A stretch of DNA of 64,000 nucleotides. Origin: COMBO-56-21 sp038852315 (GTDB taxonomy: Archaea > Thermoplasmatota > Thermoplasmata > UBA10834). The notes beneath the pieces were generated by a model. That model worked only from the letters and a program-made list of their open reading frames with translations. It was not told the origin of the DNA and did not search any database. Below, in pieces: positions 15,880 to 24,237 of this stretch. The translations under genes were made by a program, and so were the position numbers. Each line of letters opens with the position of its first letter. The stretch's first letter is position 1. The DNA is taken from contig JAWCKF010000002.1 in NCBI GenBank assembly GCA_038852315.1, positions 1 through 64,000 of the forward strand. Reading direction: 5' to 3'.

Positions 15880-17285
15880 ACCATGGACTTCTCCACCTCG
15901 GCCATACCCGCTATCCTCCTGTTGCCCTCAACAACGATGAACTCGTTCGGGCTGTGTGCCAGGTCGCTGTGCCCAAGGCCACCCATCGTGAACGGCAGCT
16001 TGAGTATCCTGTTGAAAGCGTAGAAGGGAACGGAGCCTCCGCTGGTCGGCCACACGCTGGGCTCCTCCCTGAATCTGGTCAGAGTTCGGATCATCGCCTG
16101 GACCACAGGTTCCTTGACGCTGCACCTGCACCAGTCGTAGCCCGTATCGACCTCCCTGATCTCGATGTCGTCGTACCCGCGCTCGTCGAGGTGCTTTCGT
16201 ACCAGGGTCAGCATGGCGTCCTTCCGCTGGTTCGGCACTACCCGTATGTCCATCTTGCACGTCGCCTTGTGCGGCAGTATCGTCTTCGAACCCTTCTCTG
16301 TCCATCCAGCCCAGATGCCGTCGATGTTGAGCGTGCTCGTAAACGAGTACTGCTTGATAAGTGCGACCCTGTCGTCCTCCGGAATCATGAATTGCCTGAC
16401 CTTCATCGAGTCCTTGGTCGTCTTCGGGTTGAACTTCTCGGCGGCGCGCGCGATGATTTCCTCGTCTTCGTCCGATGGCGGCGCGACGTCGTCGTAGAAA
16501 CCCTTTATCGTTACCCTGCTGCCGTTTTCCTCGGTCATTGTGCTGAGGGCGTCGATCAGGCGCCAGACTGGGGAATCGACCCAGGCCTTGTTGGCACTGT
16601 GTATCGCGAACTCCTGTGGCCCCCTGCCCCACGACCTGCCCGAACACTCGAGTTCGAAATACACGACCCCCTTGACTCCCAGGAACAGGTTCACCGCGCC
16701 ATCGCCGTCCTGAGCGCAGTACGGGAAGTAGCACGCATCCGCCCTCTGTAGCCGTCGCTTGTTCCTCCTTAGATAGACGGGCAAGTTAGGCGAGCCCAAC
16801 TCCTCCTCGCCCTCTGCGACAAGTAGCAGATTCACGGGCGGCCTTCCCTCAGAGTGCGTGCAGGCCTCCACGGCGTTGAGGAACATCGCCATCGGCCCTT
16901 TCGTGTTGTCCGCACCGCGGCTCACGATCGCCTTCACCTTTCCCGCAGGGAGCCTCATATCCACGAGCTTGGCCCCGAGTGGCGGATATCTCCACCCGGG
17001 TTCGTTGAAAGGCATGGTGTCGTACATGAAGTATCCGAGAAGGGTCTTGTCAGAGGCGCCCTTGCACGCGCCGAACACAATAGGGTTGCCTTGAGTCTCG
17101 ACAATCTCAACCTCGTCACAACCGGCCCTCCTGTACATGTCTGCCACCAGGTCGGCGCATTCGTCCACTCCGATGTCCTCCTGGCTTGAGCTCGGCTGCA
17201 TCAGCAGCCTCCGCATGCTACTCAGGTGCCTCTTCAAGTCCGAGTCGATCCGCCTGTAGACGCTTTCGATATCGAAACTCGTCAT
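15849..17285 (-). CDS. M20-family metallohydrolase with altered first metal ligand
   Basis: A 478-residue amidohydrolase/peptidase of the M20 family. The EGEEELGSPN segment with the catalytic Glu pair, RGADNTKGPM with the bridging Asp, and GLGHSDLAHSPNEF with the C-terminal His are all visible. The first motif, usually HxD, reads FMYDTMP, so the His ligand is Met while the Asp is kept. The inserted dimerisation domain is larger than in small M20 enzymes. The substrate (dipeptide, acyl-amino acid or other) is unknown. It converges with the GT4 gene and overlaps it by 31 bases. Confidence 0.85.
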   Translation of the reverse strand: MTSFDIESVYRRIDSDLKRHLSSMRRLLMQPSSSQEDIGVDECADLVADMYRRAGCDEVEIVETQGNPIVFGACKGASDKTLLGYFMYDTMPFNEPGWRYPPLGAKLVDMRLPAGKVKAIVSRGADNTKGPMAMFLNAVEACTHSEGRPPVNLLLVAEGEEELGSPNLPVYLRRNKRRLQRADACYFPYCAQDGDGAVNLFLGVKGVVYFELECSGRSWGRGPQEFAIHSANKAWVDSPVWRLIDALSTMTEENGSRVTIKGFYDDVAPPSDEDEEIIARAAEKFNPKTTKDSMKVRQFMIPEDDRVALIKQYSFTSTLNIDGIWAGWTEKGSKTILPHKATCKMDIRVVPNQRKDAMLTLVRKHLDERGYDDIEIREVDTGYDWCRCSVKEPVVQAMIRTLTRFREEPSVWPTSGGSVPFYAFNRILKLPFTMGGLGHSDLAHSPNEFIVVEGNRRIAGMAEVEKSMVYFMNEFARS

Positions 17286-17436
17286 CCTATCCGGGCATGG
17301 AAAGGGCTAGGACTGAAATGATGCTTTTCGTCCCCCTCCGTCCAAGGTGCTCATGGGAGCAGAAGGAGGGTGCCAGAGGCAGGCCAGTGCTTGTTTGAGA
17401 CTGCTGCTGACGCTACATCCCCGCACCAACCGAAGA

Positions 17437-17447
17437 CCCTAAATATG
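17437..17447 (+). promoter_or_regulatory. Promoter of the radical SAM gene
   Basis: CCCTAAATATG about 65 bases upstream of the ATG at 17508; the expected transcript start near 17470 excludes the longer open frame beginning at 17370. Confidence 0.5.
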
Positions 17448-17507
17448 CTCGGGCACACTTCAAGGTCTGGTTCGAGCGGCGGAGATGCGCCCACAAGACG
17501 TTTGAGC

Positions 17508-19103
17508 ATGGCGTGCACTCGCGCCGGCCCGACAAGCCTGGACGGGGGGATAGCGACGAGCTACAAGGTCGTGCTGACCGCCGACAAGACTCTGATGTCC
17601 AGCTACAACCAGAGCATGTTCATCGGTTTCGCCGCATGTTTCCCAAGGGTACTGCCGAGGTGGCTCTATACCCGACTCTTCTGTCCTTCTCAGCCGCACC
17701 CGAACGGGCTTGCGAAGTTCGCCCCTTGCGGCCTGAGGAAGATACAGGCCGCTCTCATCCGCTCGGGCATACCCGAAAAGGACATCGCGGTAGCCTATCC
17801 TGACTCCATCCACAGGGTGGTCGACGAGAAGACCAAGGTCATTGGCATTAACACTTCCGACCCGATGGGACTGGGACCCGCCTCCAGCACGTTCTCCAGC
17901 CTGATCGGGAAGGAGCCGTACACCGCTTTCTTCTTCAGGACGCTCGTCACGAACGAGGCGATAAGGAGGTCCGGTGCGAAGGTCATAGTCGGCGGGGCGG
18001 GAGCGTGGCAGCTCGGGGACGAAGCCATCAGGGAACGGCTGGGGATAGACACTCTCGTGGAGGGAGAGGGAGAACTGGTGGCCCCTCAGCTGTTCAAGGA
18101 CGCGCTCGAGGGGAGGCCGCTTCCCAAGAAGGTCACCGGTGGGACCACGCCCGTCGAAGAGATACCTCTCATCGCCGGACCCACCATAAACGGCATGGTC
18201 GAGATAAGCCGTGGCTGCGGGAGAGGTTGCGAGTTCTGCAACCCCAACATGAGGACCATACGGCACCTCCCCGAAGAAAGGATACTCGAGGAGGTGAAGC
18301 TTAACCTGGCCTCGGGCACGGAGAAGACCTGCTTGCACGCAGAGGACGTGCTCCGCTACAAAGCCAAAGGCATGGTCCCGGATGCCGAGAAGGTGGTAGG
18401 CCTGTTCGAGCGTGTGGCCAAGCTGACTGGCAACATCGGGATGAGCCACTTCGCGCTCTCCTCCGCACTCGCAGCTCCGAAACTCGTTGAGGAGCTGTCT
18501 CACATCGTAGGAGCTGACTCCGGCAGGAAGGTGTACGGCCAGACAGGTATAGAAACCGGCTCGCCCAAGCTCGTGCGGGCGCACATGAAAGGAAAGGCCA
18601 AACCGTTCGAGCCCGAGCGCTGGCCCGAGGTCGTCAGAGAGAGCTTCAAGCTCCTGGCCGACAACAACTGGGTGCCATGCGGCACGCTCGTGATGGGCAT
18701 GCCGGGTGAGAGGGCGGAAGACGTCTCGAGGACGCTCGAGCTGGTCAGGGACCTGAGACAGTACAAGAGCCTCATAGTGCCGCTCTTCTTCGTGCCCTTG
18801 GGTGAGCTTAAGGAGAGCGAGTTCTTCCGGCCAAATGCGATGCTGCCTGAGCACTGGATGCTCTTGGCCGAGTGCATAGAGCACGACTTCTCATGGGTGC
18901 GCGTGCTCATGGAGGAGCTGTTCGCCCAGAACAGGCTCTCGTCAGCGAAGGCCAACGGTATGAAGCTGGCTGCATGGTACATGCAGCGGAGGCTGAAACC
19001 CTCGCTCGAGCTCATGAGAGAGGGCAAGAATCCGTTGGCTGTTGAGCGGGAGCAGCCCCAGATGGGGCTGTACTGGCTACCTCCCGGAGAGGCCGAGGCG
19101 TGA
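17508..19103 (+). CDS. Radical SAM protein, B12-binding-domain type
   Basis: A 531-residue protein. An N-terminal segment (about 20-190) looks like the degenerate B12-binding domain of this class, with KVVLTADKTLMSSYN near the start and IGINTSDPMGLGP later. The radical SAM core has CGRGCEFC, with C237, C241 and C244 in CxxxCxxC spacing, followed by the TGIETGSPKLV and MGMPGE segments. These archaeal proteins are widespread but mostly uncharacterised. The start was chosen from the promoter position and the Met at 17508. It appears monocistronic. Confidence 0.87.
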   Translation: MACTRAGPTSLDGGIATSYKVVLTADKTLMSSYNQSMFIGFAACFPRVLPRWLYTRLFCPSQPHPNGLAKFAPCGLRKIQAALIRSGIPEKDIAVAYPDSIHRVVDEKTKVIGINTSDPMGLGPASSTFSSLIGKEPYTAFFFRTLVTNEAIRRSGAKVIVGGAGAWQLGDEAIRERLGIDTLVEGEGELVAPQLFKDALEGRPLPKKVTGGTTPVEEIPLIAGPTINGMVEISRGCGRGCEFCNPNMRTIRHLPEERILEEVKLNLASGTEKTCLHAEDVLRYKAKGMVPDAEKVVGLFERVAKLTGNIGMSHFALSSALAAPKLVEELSHIVGADSGRKVYGQTGIETGSPKLVRAHMKGKAKPFEPERWPEVVRESFKLLADNNWVPCGTLVMGMPGERAEDVSRTLELVRDLRQYKSLIVPLFFVPLGELKESEFFRPNAMLPEHWMLLAECIEHDFSWVRVLMEELFAQNRLSSAKANGMKLAAWYMQRRLKPSLELMREGKNPLAVEREQPQMGLYWLPPGEAEA

Positions 19104-19111
19104 TCCAGGCC

Positions 19112-20023
19112 TCAAATCGGCTTGACCTTCGTAGTTTCTGCGGGCTCAGATGCGGAGACGAGGTATATCGCGGCCAGCACGCAGGCTGCACCCACCGCTG
19201 CCGTCAGCCTAAGGCTCTCGTCCAAGAGCGCGAAGGCTATCACGAGCGCGGTCACGACCTCTACGAGCATGATGGTCGCGGAGGCAGTCGCGGACACGCC
19301 CTCCAGGCCCATGGCCCAGAGGAGAGTCGCGACCGAAGTGCAGAACACTCCCAGGTAAACCGCCGCGAGCCATCCGTTCAGGCCAACGGCCAGGTCGGCG
19401 TTGTCTGTCAGGGCCAAGTACGCGACCACGGGTGCTAGGAAGAGCGTGCACGAGGCTATTGCGCCAGAGCTTATCTCTACTGCAGTACGCCGCGCCAGCG
19501 TCTTCTTGCTGAGCACTATGAAGAAGGCCCAGCTCCAGCCCGCGAGGTACGCGAGTATGTCTCCCAGCAGCTCCGACGAAGAGAAGGATAGGCCCTTGTC
19601 AGACGTGACCAGCACTACCCCGAGGGAGCCCACCACCACACCCAGTAACTGCGGTCTCGAGAGCCTCTCGCGGAAGGCGAAATAGGAAACTATCGCGACC
19701 GCCACCACATTGATGTCGACCAGCAGCGCGGTCTTTGACGCGGTGGTATACACAAGCCCCACGTACTGGAGTATGAATCCCGCTGCGTTGAACCCCCCGA
19801 TCAGCCAGATGACAGGCTCCTTCATGACGGAGAAAGAGAACTTGCCAACAAGCAGCACGACCGAGAGCGTCACCACGGAGGCCACCAGGAACCTGAGCCA
19901 CAGAAAGAGCACATCGTTGCCGACATACCGGAGGCCCCACTCCGCCCCAGGGAAGGAAGTCCCCCATATGAGGCTCGCGAGAAGGGTCAGGTAGACTCCG
20001 TGCCTCAAGTCTCTCTGCGGCAT
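19112..20023 (-). CDS. EamA-family (DMT) transporter
   Basis: A 303-residue membrane protein with ten predicted helices and two EamA repeats. Visible landmarks are LLASLIWGTSFPGAEWGLR at the N-terminus and the second-repeat counterpart LLWAMGLEGVSATASATIM. Members export or import amino acids, purines or other small metabolites; the substrate is not predictable. It lies 32 bases downstream of the histidine kinase on the same strand and may be co-transcribed with it. Confidence 0.9.
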   Translation of the reverse strand: MPQRDLRHGVYLTLLASLIWGTSFPGAEWGLRYVGNDVLFLWLRFLVASVVTLSVVLLVGKFSFSVMKEPVIWLIGGFNAAGFILQYVGLVYTTASKTALLVDINVVAVAIVSYFAFRERLSRPQLLGVVVGSLGVVLVTSDKGLSFSSSELLGDILAYLAGWSWAFFIVLSKKTLARRTAVEISSGAIASCTLFLAPVVAYLALTDNADLAVGLNGWLAAVYLGVFCTSVATLLWAMGLEGVSATASATIMLVEVVTALVIAFALLDESLRLTAAVGAACVLAAIYLVSASEPAETTKVKPI

Positions 20024-20055
20024 CGCGGAAGAGAATGCCCCTTAGTATTAGAATG

Positions 20056-21711
20056 CTACTTAGGCAACTCCTTCGGGAGGTTGATGTGGAAGACGCTCCC
20101 TTTCCCAACCTGGCTCTCGACCCACAGGCGGCCGCCGTGGGCCTCGACTATGCCCTTTGAGATGGGGAGGCCGAGGCCCAGCCTGTCGACCTGGTGGGAG
20201 AGGTCGTTGCTTGTTACTATGTGGAACCTGTCGAAGATCCTGCCGAGGTTCTCGAGAGGTATGCCTATGCCATTGTCCTTGAACCATATGTGGATTATCC
20301 TGCCCTCGTCACGGGCCCCAACCTGTATCCTCCCGCCCTCCTGCGTGTAGCGTATGGCGTTGTCCAGGATGTTGTTGAAGACGTCCTTGATCCTCCGGCG
20401 GTCCGCCATGACGGGGGGCAGTTGCCCTTCGACCTCGACGGACAGCGTCTGGTGCTTGGCCTCCGCATCCTTCATCCGCTGTCGGACCACTTCTTCGAGG
20501 ATCGCCTCTATCCTGATGAGCTCCGGATGTATCTGCAGAGAGCCCTTCTCGAGCCTGCTGACGTCCAGCATGTTCTCCACAAGGGTGTAGAGCCTGTCGG
20601 TGTTGGCCTTGATGGTTGCCAGCCTGGAGGCGAACTTCTTGTCGAGCTTGGAAGCGTACTCGCTCTCCATCAGCTCGAGGTAGCCGCGCATGACCGTGAG
20701 GGGCGTCCTCAGTTCGTGCGAAACGATGTCTATGAACTGTGTCTTCATCATGTTCACGCGCTCGAGCTCCTGATAGGTCTGGGTGAGCTTCTCGTACGAC
20801 CGCTCGAGCTGGTTCTGGAGCCTCACCTTGGAGGTGACGTCCATCGCCACGAAGAGGACGCGCTCGACATCTCCCCTCTCAGATCTTATAGGCGTGACCC
20901 TCGCGTGGAGGTAATACGCCCTGTCCGGCCGAGGGACGAAGTGTATGTCCACCTTCTCGCCCTCGTGGCCTTCCATGCCCTGGACCACTAGGGCGTCTAT
21001 TCCTGACTTTATGACCGCTGGAATCTCGAACACGCTTGTGCCCACCAGTTCCTCAGCTGACCTTCTTTCGAGAATCTCGAGCATCTGCTTGTTCACGGAC
21101 ATGAATATCCCGCGGGCGTCGCATGTGAACATCGCTATAGGGGCGTGCGTGACAAGCTGCTCAGTCTCCTGCTTCGCCCGCAGCAGCGCAGCCATGTTCT
21201 CCATGCTCTCGATCACAACAGCGACATAGTCGGCGACGGATGACAGCACCACCTCGGTCTCAGGCGGGAACTCGGGGGAACCCCGCGAGGTCGCCACACC
21301 CAGGTAGCCGAGGACGTTGCCGCGCGCTACCACAGCACTGACTATCCCGGTCTGGAGGCCGAGCGCTTCTGCGAAGGGCCTGGCGACGGGTGGGAAGCTT
21401 TCTATGCCATCTATCCTGACCACCTTTGGCCTCTCGCCCGATTTGAAGGCGGCCCTGAAAGATGGGTCCGTCTGAACCGGTGGCAACTTCTCCCGAATCT
21501 CATTCCGAACCCCCGATACGCCTACTACCTTCAGTCTGTTGGCTGTCTCATCGATCAGGAACAGAGCACAGTAGTCGGCGTGAACCATCTCCCGCACCTC
21601 CGCTGTTATGACCGCGCCCGCCTCTTCCTCGCTGGTGACTGCGCGGAGCTTCTCGCTGATCCTTACGATGGTCTCGACTGTAGCCGGCTGGAGGGTACGG
21701 TCAAGGGGCAA
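20056..21711 (-). CDS. Cytoplasmic GAF-PAS sensor histidine kinase
   Basis: A 551-residue kinase with no transmembrane segment. The domain order is GAF (about 10-170), PAS (about 185-310), a coiled-coil linker, HisKA with H332 in SHELRTPLT, and HATPase with NNILDNAIRYT, DNGIGIP and GLGLPISKG boxes. The start is TTG at 21711, supported by GGAGGAGG six bases upstream. No response regulator is encoded nearby, so it is an orphan in this window. It may share a transcript with the DMT transporter. The signal it senses is unknown. Confidence 0.93.
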   Translation of the reverse strand: MPLDRTLQPATVETIVRISEKLRAVTSEEEAGAVITAEVREMVHADYCALFLIDETANRLKVVGVSGVRNEIREKLPPVQTDPSFRAAFKSGERPKVVRIDGIESFPPVARPFAEALGLQTGIVSAVVARGNVLGYLGVATSRGSPEFPPETEVVLSSVADYVAVVIESMENMAALLRAKQETEQLVTHAPIAMFTCDARGIFMSVNKQMLEILERRSAEELVGTSVFEIPAVIKSGIDALVVQGMEGHEGEKVDIHFVPRPDRAYYLHARVTPIRSERGDVERVLFVAMDVTSKVRLQNQLERSYEKLTQTYQELERVNMMKTQFIDIVSHELRTPLTVMRGYLELMESEYASKLDKKFASRLATIKANTDRLYTLVENMLDVSRLEKGSLQIHPELIRIEAILEEVVRQRMKDAEAKHQTLSVEVEGQLPPVMADRRRIKDVFNNILDNAIRYTQEGGRIQVGARDEGRIIHIWFKDNGIGIPLENLGRIFDRFHIVTSNDLSHQVDRLGLGLPISKGIVEAHGGRLWVESQVGKGSVFHINLPKELPK

Positions 21712-21780
21712 GACAGCCTCCTCCTGAGGATCGGGGGGTTACCTTTGCAGCCATAGAGGTCGAAGGGAACGGTGTCGAGG

Positions 21781-21791
21781 ATAGATAATAC
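21781..21791 (-). promoter_or_regulatory. Promoter of the histidine kinase
   Basis: The minus strand reads CGTATTATCTAT about 75 bases upstream of the TTG start. Confidence 0.4.
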
Positions 21792-21875
21792 GTTCGAGGC
21801 GCGATGCGGAGTCGGCGGCGAATGTCAGGGATTGTGAGCCAAGGTTATTACCACAACAATAGCATACGCTGTCCG

Positions 21876-22388
21876 ATGACTGTGCGGGGTGTCGGTGGCA
21901 AGGAGCCTGTGCTCGGCGACGGAGTCTATGTCGACCCCACCGCTGTCGTGATAGGCGACGTCCGGCTGAGGGACGGTGTGAGCATCTGGCCCGGCGCAGT
22001 CGTGCGCGCCGACGACGACTTCGTTGAGGTGGGCCGAGGCAGTGCGATAATGGATGTCGCCTTCGTTGAGGCGCCCAAGGGCAGGCCTGTTACGATCGGG
22101 CAAGGAACCATCATCTCACACGGGGCGAGGCTCCATGGATGCTCGGTCTCCGAGGAGTGCCTTGTCGGAATAGGTGCCATAATCCTTGACGGGGCGACCA
22201 TCGGGGCGCGTTCCGTTGTCGCTGCGGGGACGCTCATCTCCCCTGGCGCCAAGATACCCCCGGAGTCGTTCGTTATCGGAGTGCCCGGCAAGGTCGCGAG
22301 GACGACATCTGTTGCGGAACTCGACAGGGTCAGGCATGACCTTCGGTTGATCGCTGCAAAGGCCAAGCTTTATGCCAGTACGCTGTGA
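21876..22388 (+). CDS. Gamma-carbonic-anhydrase-like left-handed beta-helix protein
   Basis: A 170-residue hexapeptide-repeat protein of the gamma-CA/YrdA family. The tandem repeats run through most of the protein, for example IGQGTIISHGARLHGC and LVGIGAIILDGATIG. Two of the three zinc-binding His residues are kept in SHGARLHGC. The earlier one, normally His, aligns with the Glu of AFVEA, so the canonical His3 site is incomplete. Carbonic anhydrase activity should not be assumed. The ATG at 21876 lies about 28 bases after a TTATTA box (21843-21850), suggesting a leaderless mRNA. The longer frame from 21804 is not favoured. Confidence 0.85.
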   Translation: MTVRGVGGKEPVLGDGVYVDPTAVVIGDVRLRDGVSIWPGAVVRADDDFVEVGRGSAIMDVAFVEAPKGRPVTIGQGTIISHGARLHGCSVSEECLVGIGAIILDGATIGARSVVAAGTLISPGAKIPPESFVIGVPGKVARTTSVAELDRVRHDLRLIAAKAKLYASTL

Positions 22389-22442
22389 AACTGTCGATAG
22401 GGACCGGACTTGGACATTATCGGTGTCGAAAAGCGAATCGTC

Positions 22443-22454
22443 CGTTTTATATAC
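22443..22454 (+). promoter_or_regulatory. Strong TATA box with no recognised gene downstream
   Basis: CGTTTTATATACC is one of the best TATA boxes in the window. Transcription should start near 22478, in a region where I find only a small open frame and a hairpin. Confidence 0.55.
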
Positions 22455-22511
22455 CGACAGACCGATAACAGCACTGCCAGTAGCGCGTGCTGGACATAGA
22501 CTGTCTTAGGG

Positions 22512-22652
22512 GTGGGGGATGGTCTCACAGAAGGTCCGATGATGGAAGTACGATTTGGAAAGCCGGTGGTGGCGCGCGTTAGGAAGTGCAGACTCGTCGT
22601 GGTCAAGAAGAGGAGGGCTAACGACAGGAACGACGGCGATGCTGGCGAATGA
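22512..22652 (+). CDS. Possible small basic protein (uncertain)
   Basis: A 46-residue frame from GTG 22512, or 36-37 residues from either of the paired ATGs at 22539 and 22542. The product has a basic centre (VRKCRLVVVKKRRA) and an acidic end (NDRNDGDAGE). Third codon positions in the second half are mostly G or C, as in neighbouring genes. It lies just downstream of a strong TATA box. There is no clear ribosome binding site, so a non-coding RNA is an alternative. I recognise no family. Confidence 0.3.
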   Translation: MGDGLTEGPMMEVRFGKPVVARVRKCRLVVVKKRRANDRNDGDAGE

Positions 22653-22711
22653 TCCCGTAATCAGCGCGCGATTCACGACCCACTTCTCAGCACTAGGGAC
22701 CTAGCTTTCCT

Positions 22712-22735
22712 GTGGAAACCACCCTCTGTTTCCAC
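22712..22735 (+). other. Stem-loop in intergenic region
   Basis: GTGGAAAC (22712-22719) and GTTTCCAC (22728-22735) form a perfect 8-bp stem with an 8-base loop. It ends the 22389-22755 region and precedes the promoter of the next gene. No T-run follows, so a terminator role is doubtful; a structured 3' end of a small RNA is possible. Confidence 0.4.
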
Positions 22736-22763
22736 TGGCGGTGGTCCGTGCGTCCTCCGAAAA

Positions 22764-22777
22764 GGCTATTTATATAG
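22764..22777 (+). promoter_or_regulatory. Promoter of small membrane protein gene
   Basis: GGCTATTTATATAG preceded by the BRE-like CCGAAAA, about 30-40 bases before the ATG at 22807. Confidence 0.65.
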
Positions 22778-22806
22778 AAGTCAATATCGAATTGGAAGGG
22801 ATAAAA

Positions 22807-23172
22807 ATGTCAGGACAAGCAGGACCGATGGCTCCGGGGCCTTATCCCGCATATCAGCCAGTATACCAACCACCGCACAGGACGATGAACGACATGATGA
22901 AGACGCTGGTCTCCGACTGGATACTGGCGCTGGGTGTCGTCGTTGGACTGTTCATAGTGTGGATCGGGGCGGTGGTGTGGGGTTCGGCCGACTCGGCGGG
23001 CGGCAGAGACTGGGGCGAGGGCCTCAAGTCCTTCGGGATGCTGGTGTTGTCTGTCATCCTGTTCCTGGGCGCGCTCTTGAGGCACGACATCGAGAAGTGG
23101 GTTAGGGTTGCGATGGTCGCGTCTGTGACCCTGCTGATGATCTTTGTCGGCTTCTGGGGCGGCTTCTGGTAA
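22807..23172 (+). CDS. Small membrane protein with Pro/Tyr-rich N-terminus
   Basis: A 121-residue hypothetical protein. Residues 5-25 are rich in Pro, Tyr and Gln (PGPYPAYQPVYQPP), like cytoplasmic or surface-exposed tails of archaeal membrane proteins. Three hydrophobic helices follow, at about 38-58, 76-91 and 101-121, the last rich in Gly, Phe and Trp. The ATG at 22807 is placed by the strong upstream promoter; the open frame back to 22741 crosses the TATA box. No family recognised. Confidence 0.75.
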   Translation: MSGQAGPMAPGPYPAYQPVYQPPHRTMNDMMKTLVSDWILALGVVVGLFIVWIGAVVWGSADSAGGRDWGEGLKSFGMLVLSVILFLGALLRHDIEKWVRVAMVASVTLLMIFVGFWGGFW

Positions 23173-23236
23173 GCCCGGAAGCGGATGTACCCGCATGATT
23201 GGAAGGGCCTTCGGGAGCGGACCGCAAGAAACCCAT

Positions 23237-23542
23237 TCACTTTTTCAGATTCTTGCCCAGTTTTTGCTCGACCGACCTCACCTTTGCGTCGAGCATGTTC
23301 TTCCTGCCCCTGTGGTCATCTATTCTTATCGTAGTTATGACCCTGGGGCAAAGCTCCATGACCCTGAGGTGGCACTTCCGTATGACTGCCATGACGGAGT
23401 CGAAGTCCCCCTCCAGGACCGTGCCCATAGGGTTGATACGATAGTCGAGACCCGATTCATCCACGATCCTGAGGCACTCCGCCACATACTGGCTTACACT
23501 CTCCCCACTGCCGATCGGGACAACGCTGAATTCCGCGAGCAT
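23237..23542 (-). CDS. MTH1187-family thiamine-binding protein
   Basis: A 101-residue ferredoxin-like-fold protein of the MTH1187/YqgV family, which binds thiamine-type ligands. The family start MLAEFSVVPIG and the internal YRINPMGTVLEGD segment are clear. The role in archaea is not settled. It is encoded alone, converging with the membrane protein gene. GAGGGGAT lies just upstream of the ATG. Confidence 0.9.
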   Translation of the reverse strand: MLAEFSVVPIGSGESVSQYVAECLRIVDESGLDYRINPMGTVLEGDFDSVMAVIRKCHLRVMELCPRVITTIRIDDHRGRKNMLDAKVRSVEQKLGKNLKK

Positions 23543-23637
23543 AGCATCCCCTCTGAGTACACATATGTCCAGCGGCCTGATACTGGCGCCTCCCGCCTAT
23601 CAAATCTGACGTGTTGAATCCAGGCTCAGGACGCGAA

Positions 23638-23649
23638 TGTATTTATAGG
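23638..23649 (+). promoter_or_regulatory. Promoter upstream of the 149-residue hypothetical gene
   Basis: TGTATTTATAGG lies about 70 bases before the GTG start at 23717. Confidence 0.5.
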
Positions 23650-23716
23650 CCGACTTGCTAAATGAAGTTTCCGAAGTCTTGCAAGCTTTCCGTCTGCTTG
23701 AAGGGGTCGTGTTGTT

Positions 23717-24166
23717 GTGAGGTCGAGGAAGAGCGGGGAGTCTTTGAACATAGTCACGAAGCTTAGGAAGTCGGGTCCTGAGAAGCTGGGCGACACACTG
23801 ACCGTCGAGCACCTGACCAAGGCGATAAAGAACAGCATAGACAAGCAGGGCATGCCCGAGGAGGAGGCGAGGGCCATGGCCCAGCACGTGATGAACTTCT
23901 TCGGGTACAGCGAGAGGATCATAGACAACGTGCTCGAGCCCGAGGACAGGGACGCCTTCTACATGCTCGAAGATGCGGGGATACTGATGACTGAGCGCGA
24001 GGAGACCACGCTGTACGACGGCCGGGAGTGGAGGATCCACTACTGGATGTTCAGGAAGGACAGGATCCACGAACTCATCCACGGGAAGGGTGAACGCGAC
24101 CAGGAGCCAGAGGACGCTCAGAGCGTCTATGACGAGGTCCCCGAGGACATCTGGAGCAGGGAGTAG
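23717..24166 (+). CDS. Conserved archaeal hypothetical protein (possibly DUF6015)
   Basis: A 149-residue soluble acidic protein. Residues 28-125 look like a compact helical domain followed by a beta hairpin (ETTLYDGREWRIHYWMFRKDR), reminiscent of a winged helix. From memory this matches the Thermoplasmata-enriched family DUF6015, but I cannot verify that. The start is a GTG with a GGGGT-like sequence upstream. It precedes the XPD helicase gene on the same strand with a 71-base gap, so they may be linked. Function unknown. Confidence 0.75.
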   Translation: MRSRKSGESLNIVTKLRKSGPEKLGDTLTVEHLTKAIKNSIDKQGMPEEEARAMAQHVMNFFGYSERIIDNVLEPEDRDAFYMLEDAGILMTEREETTLYDGREWRIHYWMFRKDRIHELIHGKGERDQEPEDAQSVYDEVPEDIWSRE

Positions 24167-24237
24167 ACGCTCGATCATTCTCACTTTCACACAGCCGAGC
24201 GAAAGCGATTTGTCGTCACGGACAGCTGATCGGTCAG

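Noticed and set aside
17460..18884. A 474-codon minus-strand open frame
   Set aside because: Antisense shadow of the radical SAM gene, whose motifs and codon use are clear on the plus strand.
22370..22606. A 78-codon minus-strand frame after the gamma-CA-like gene
   Set aside because: It crosses the strong plus-strand TATA box, has no start signal and no recognisable content.
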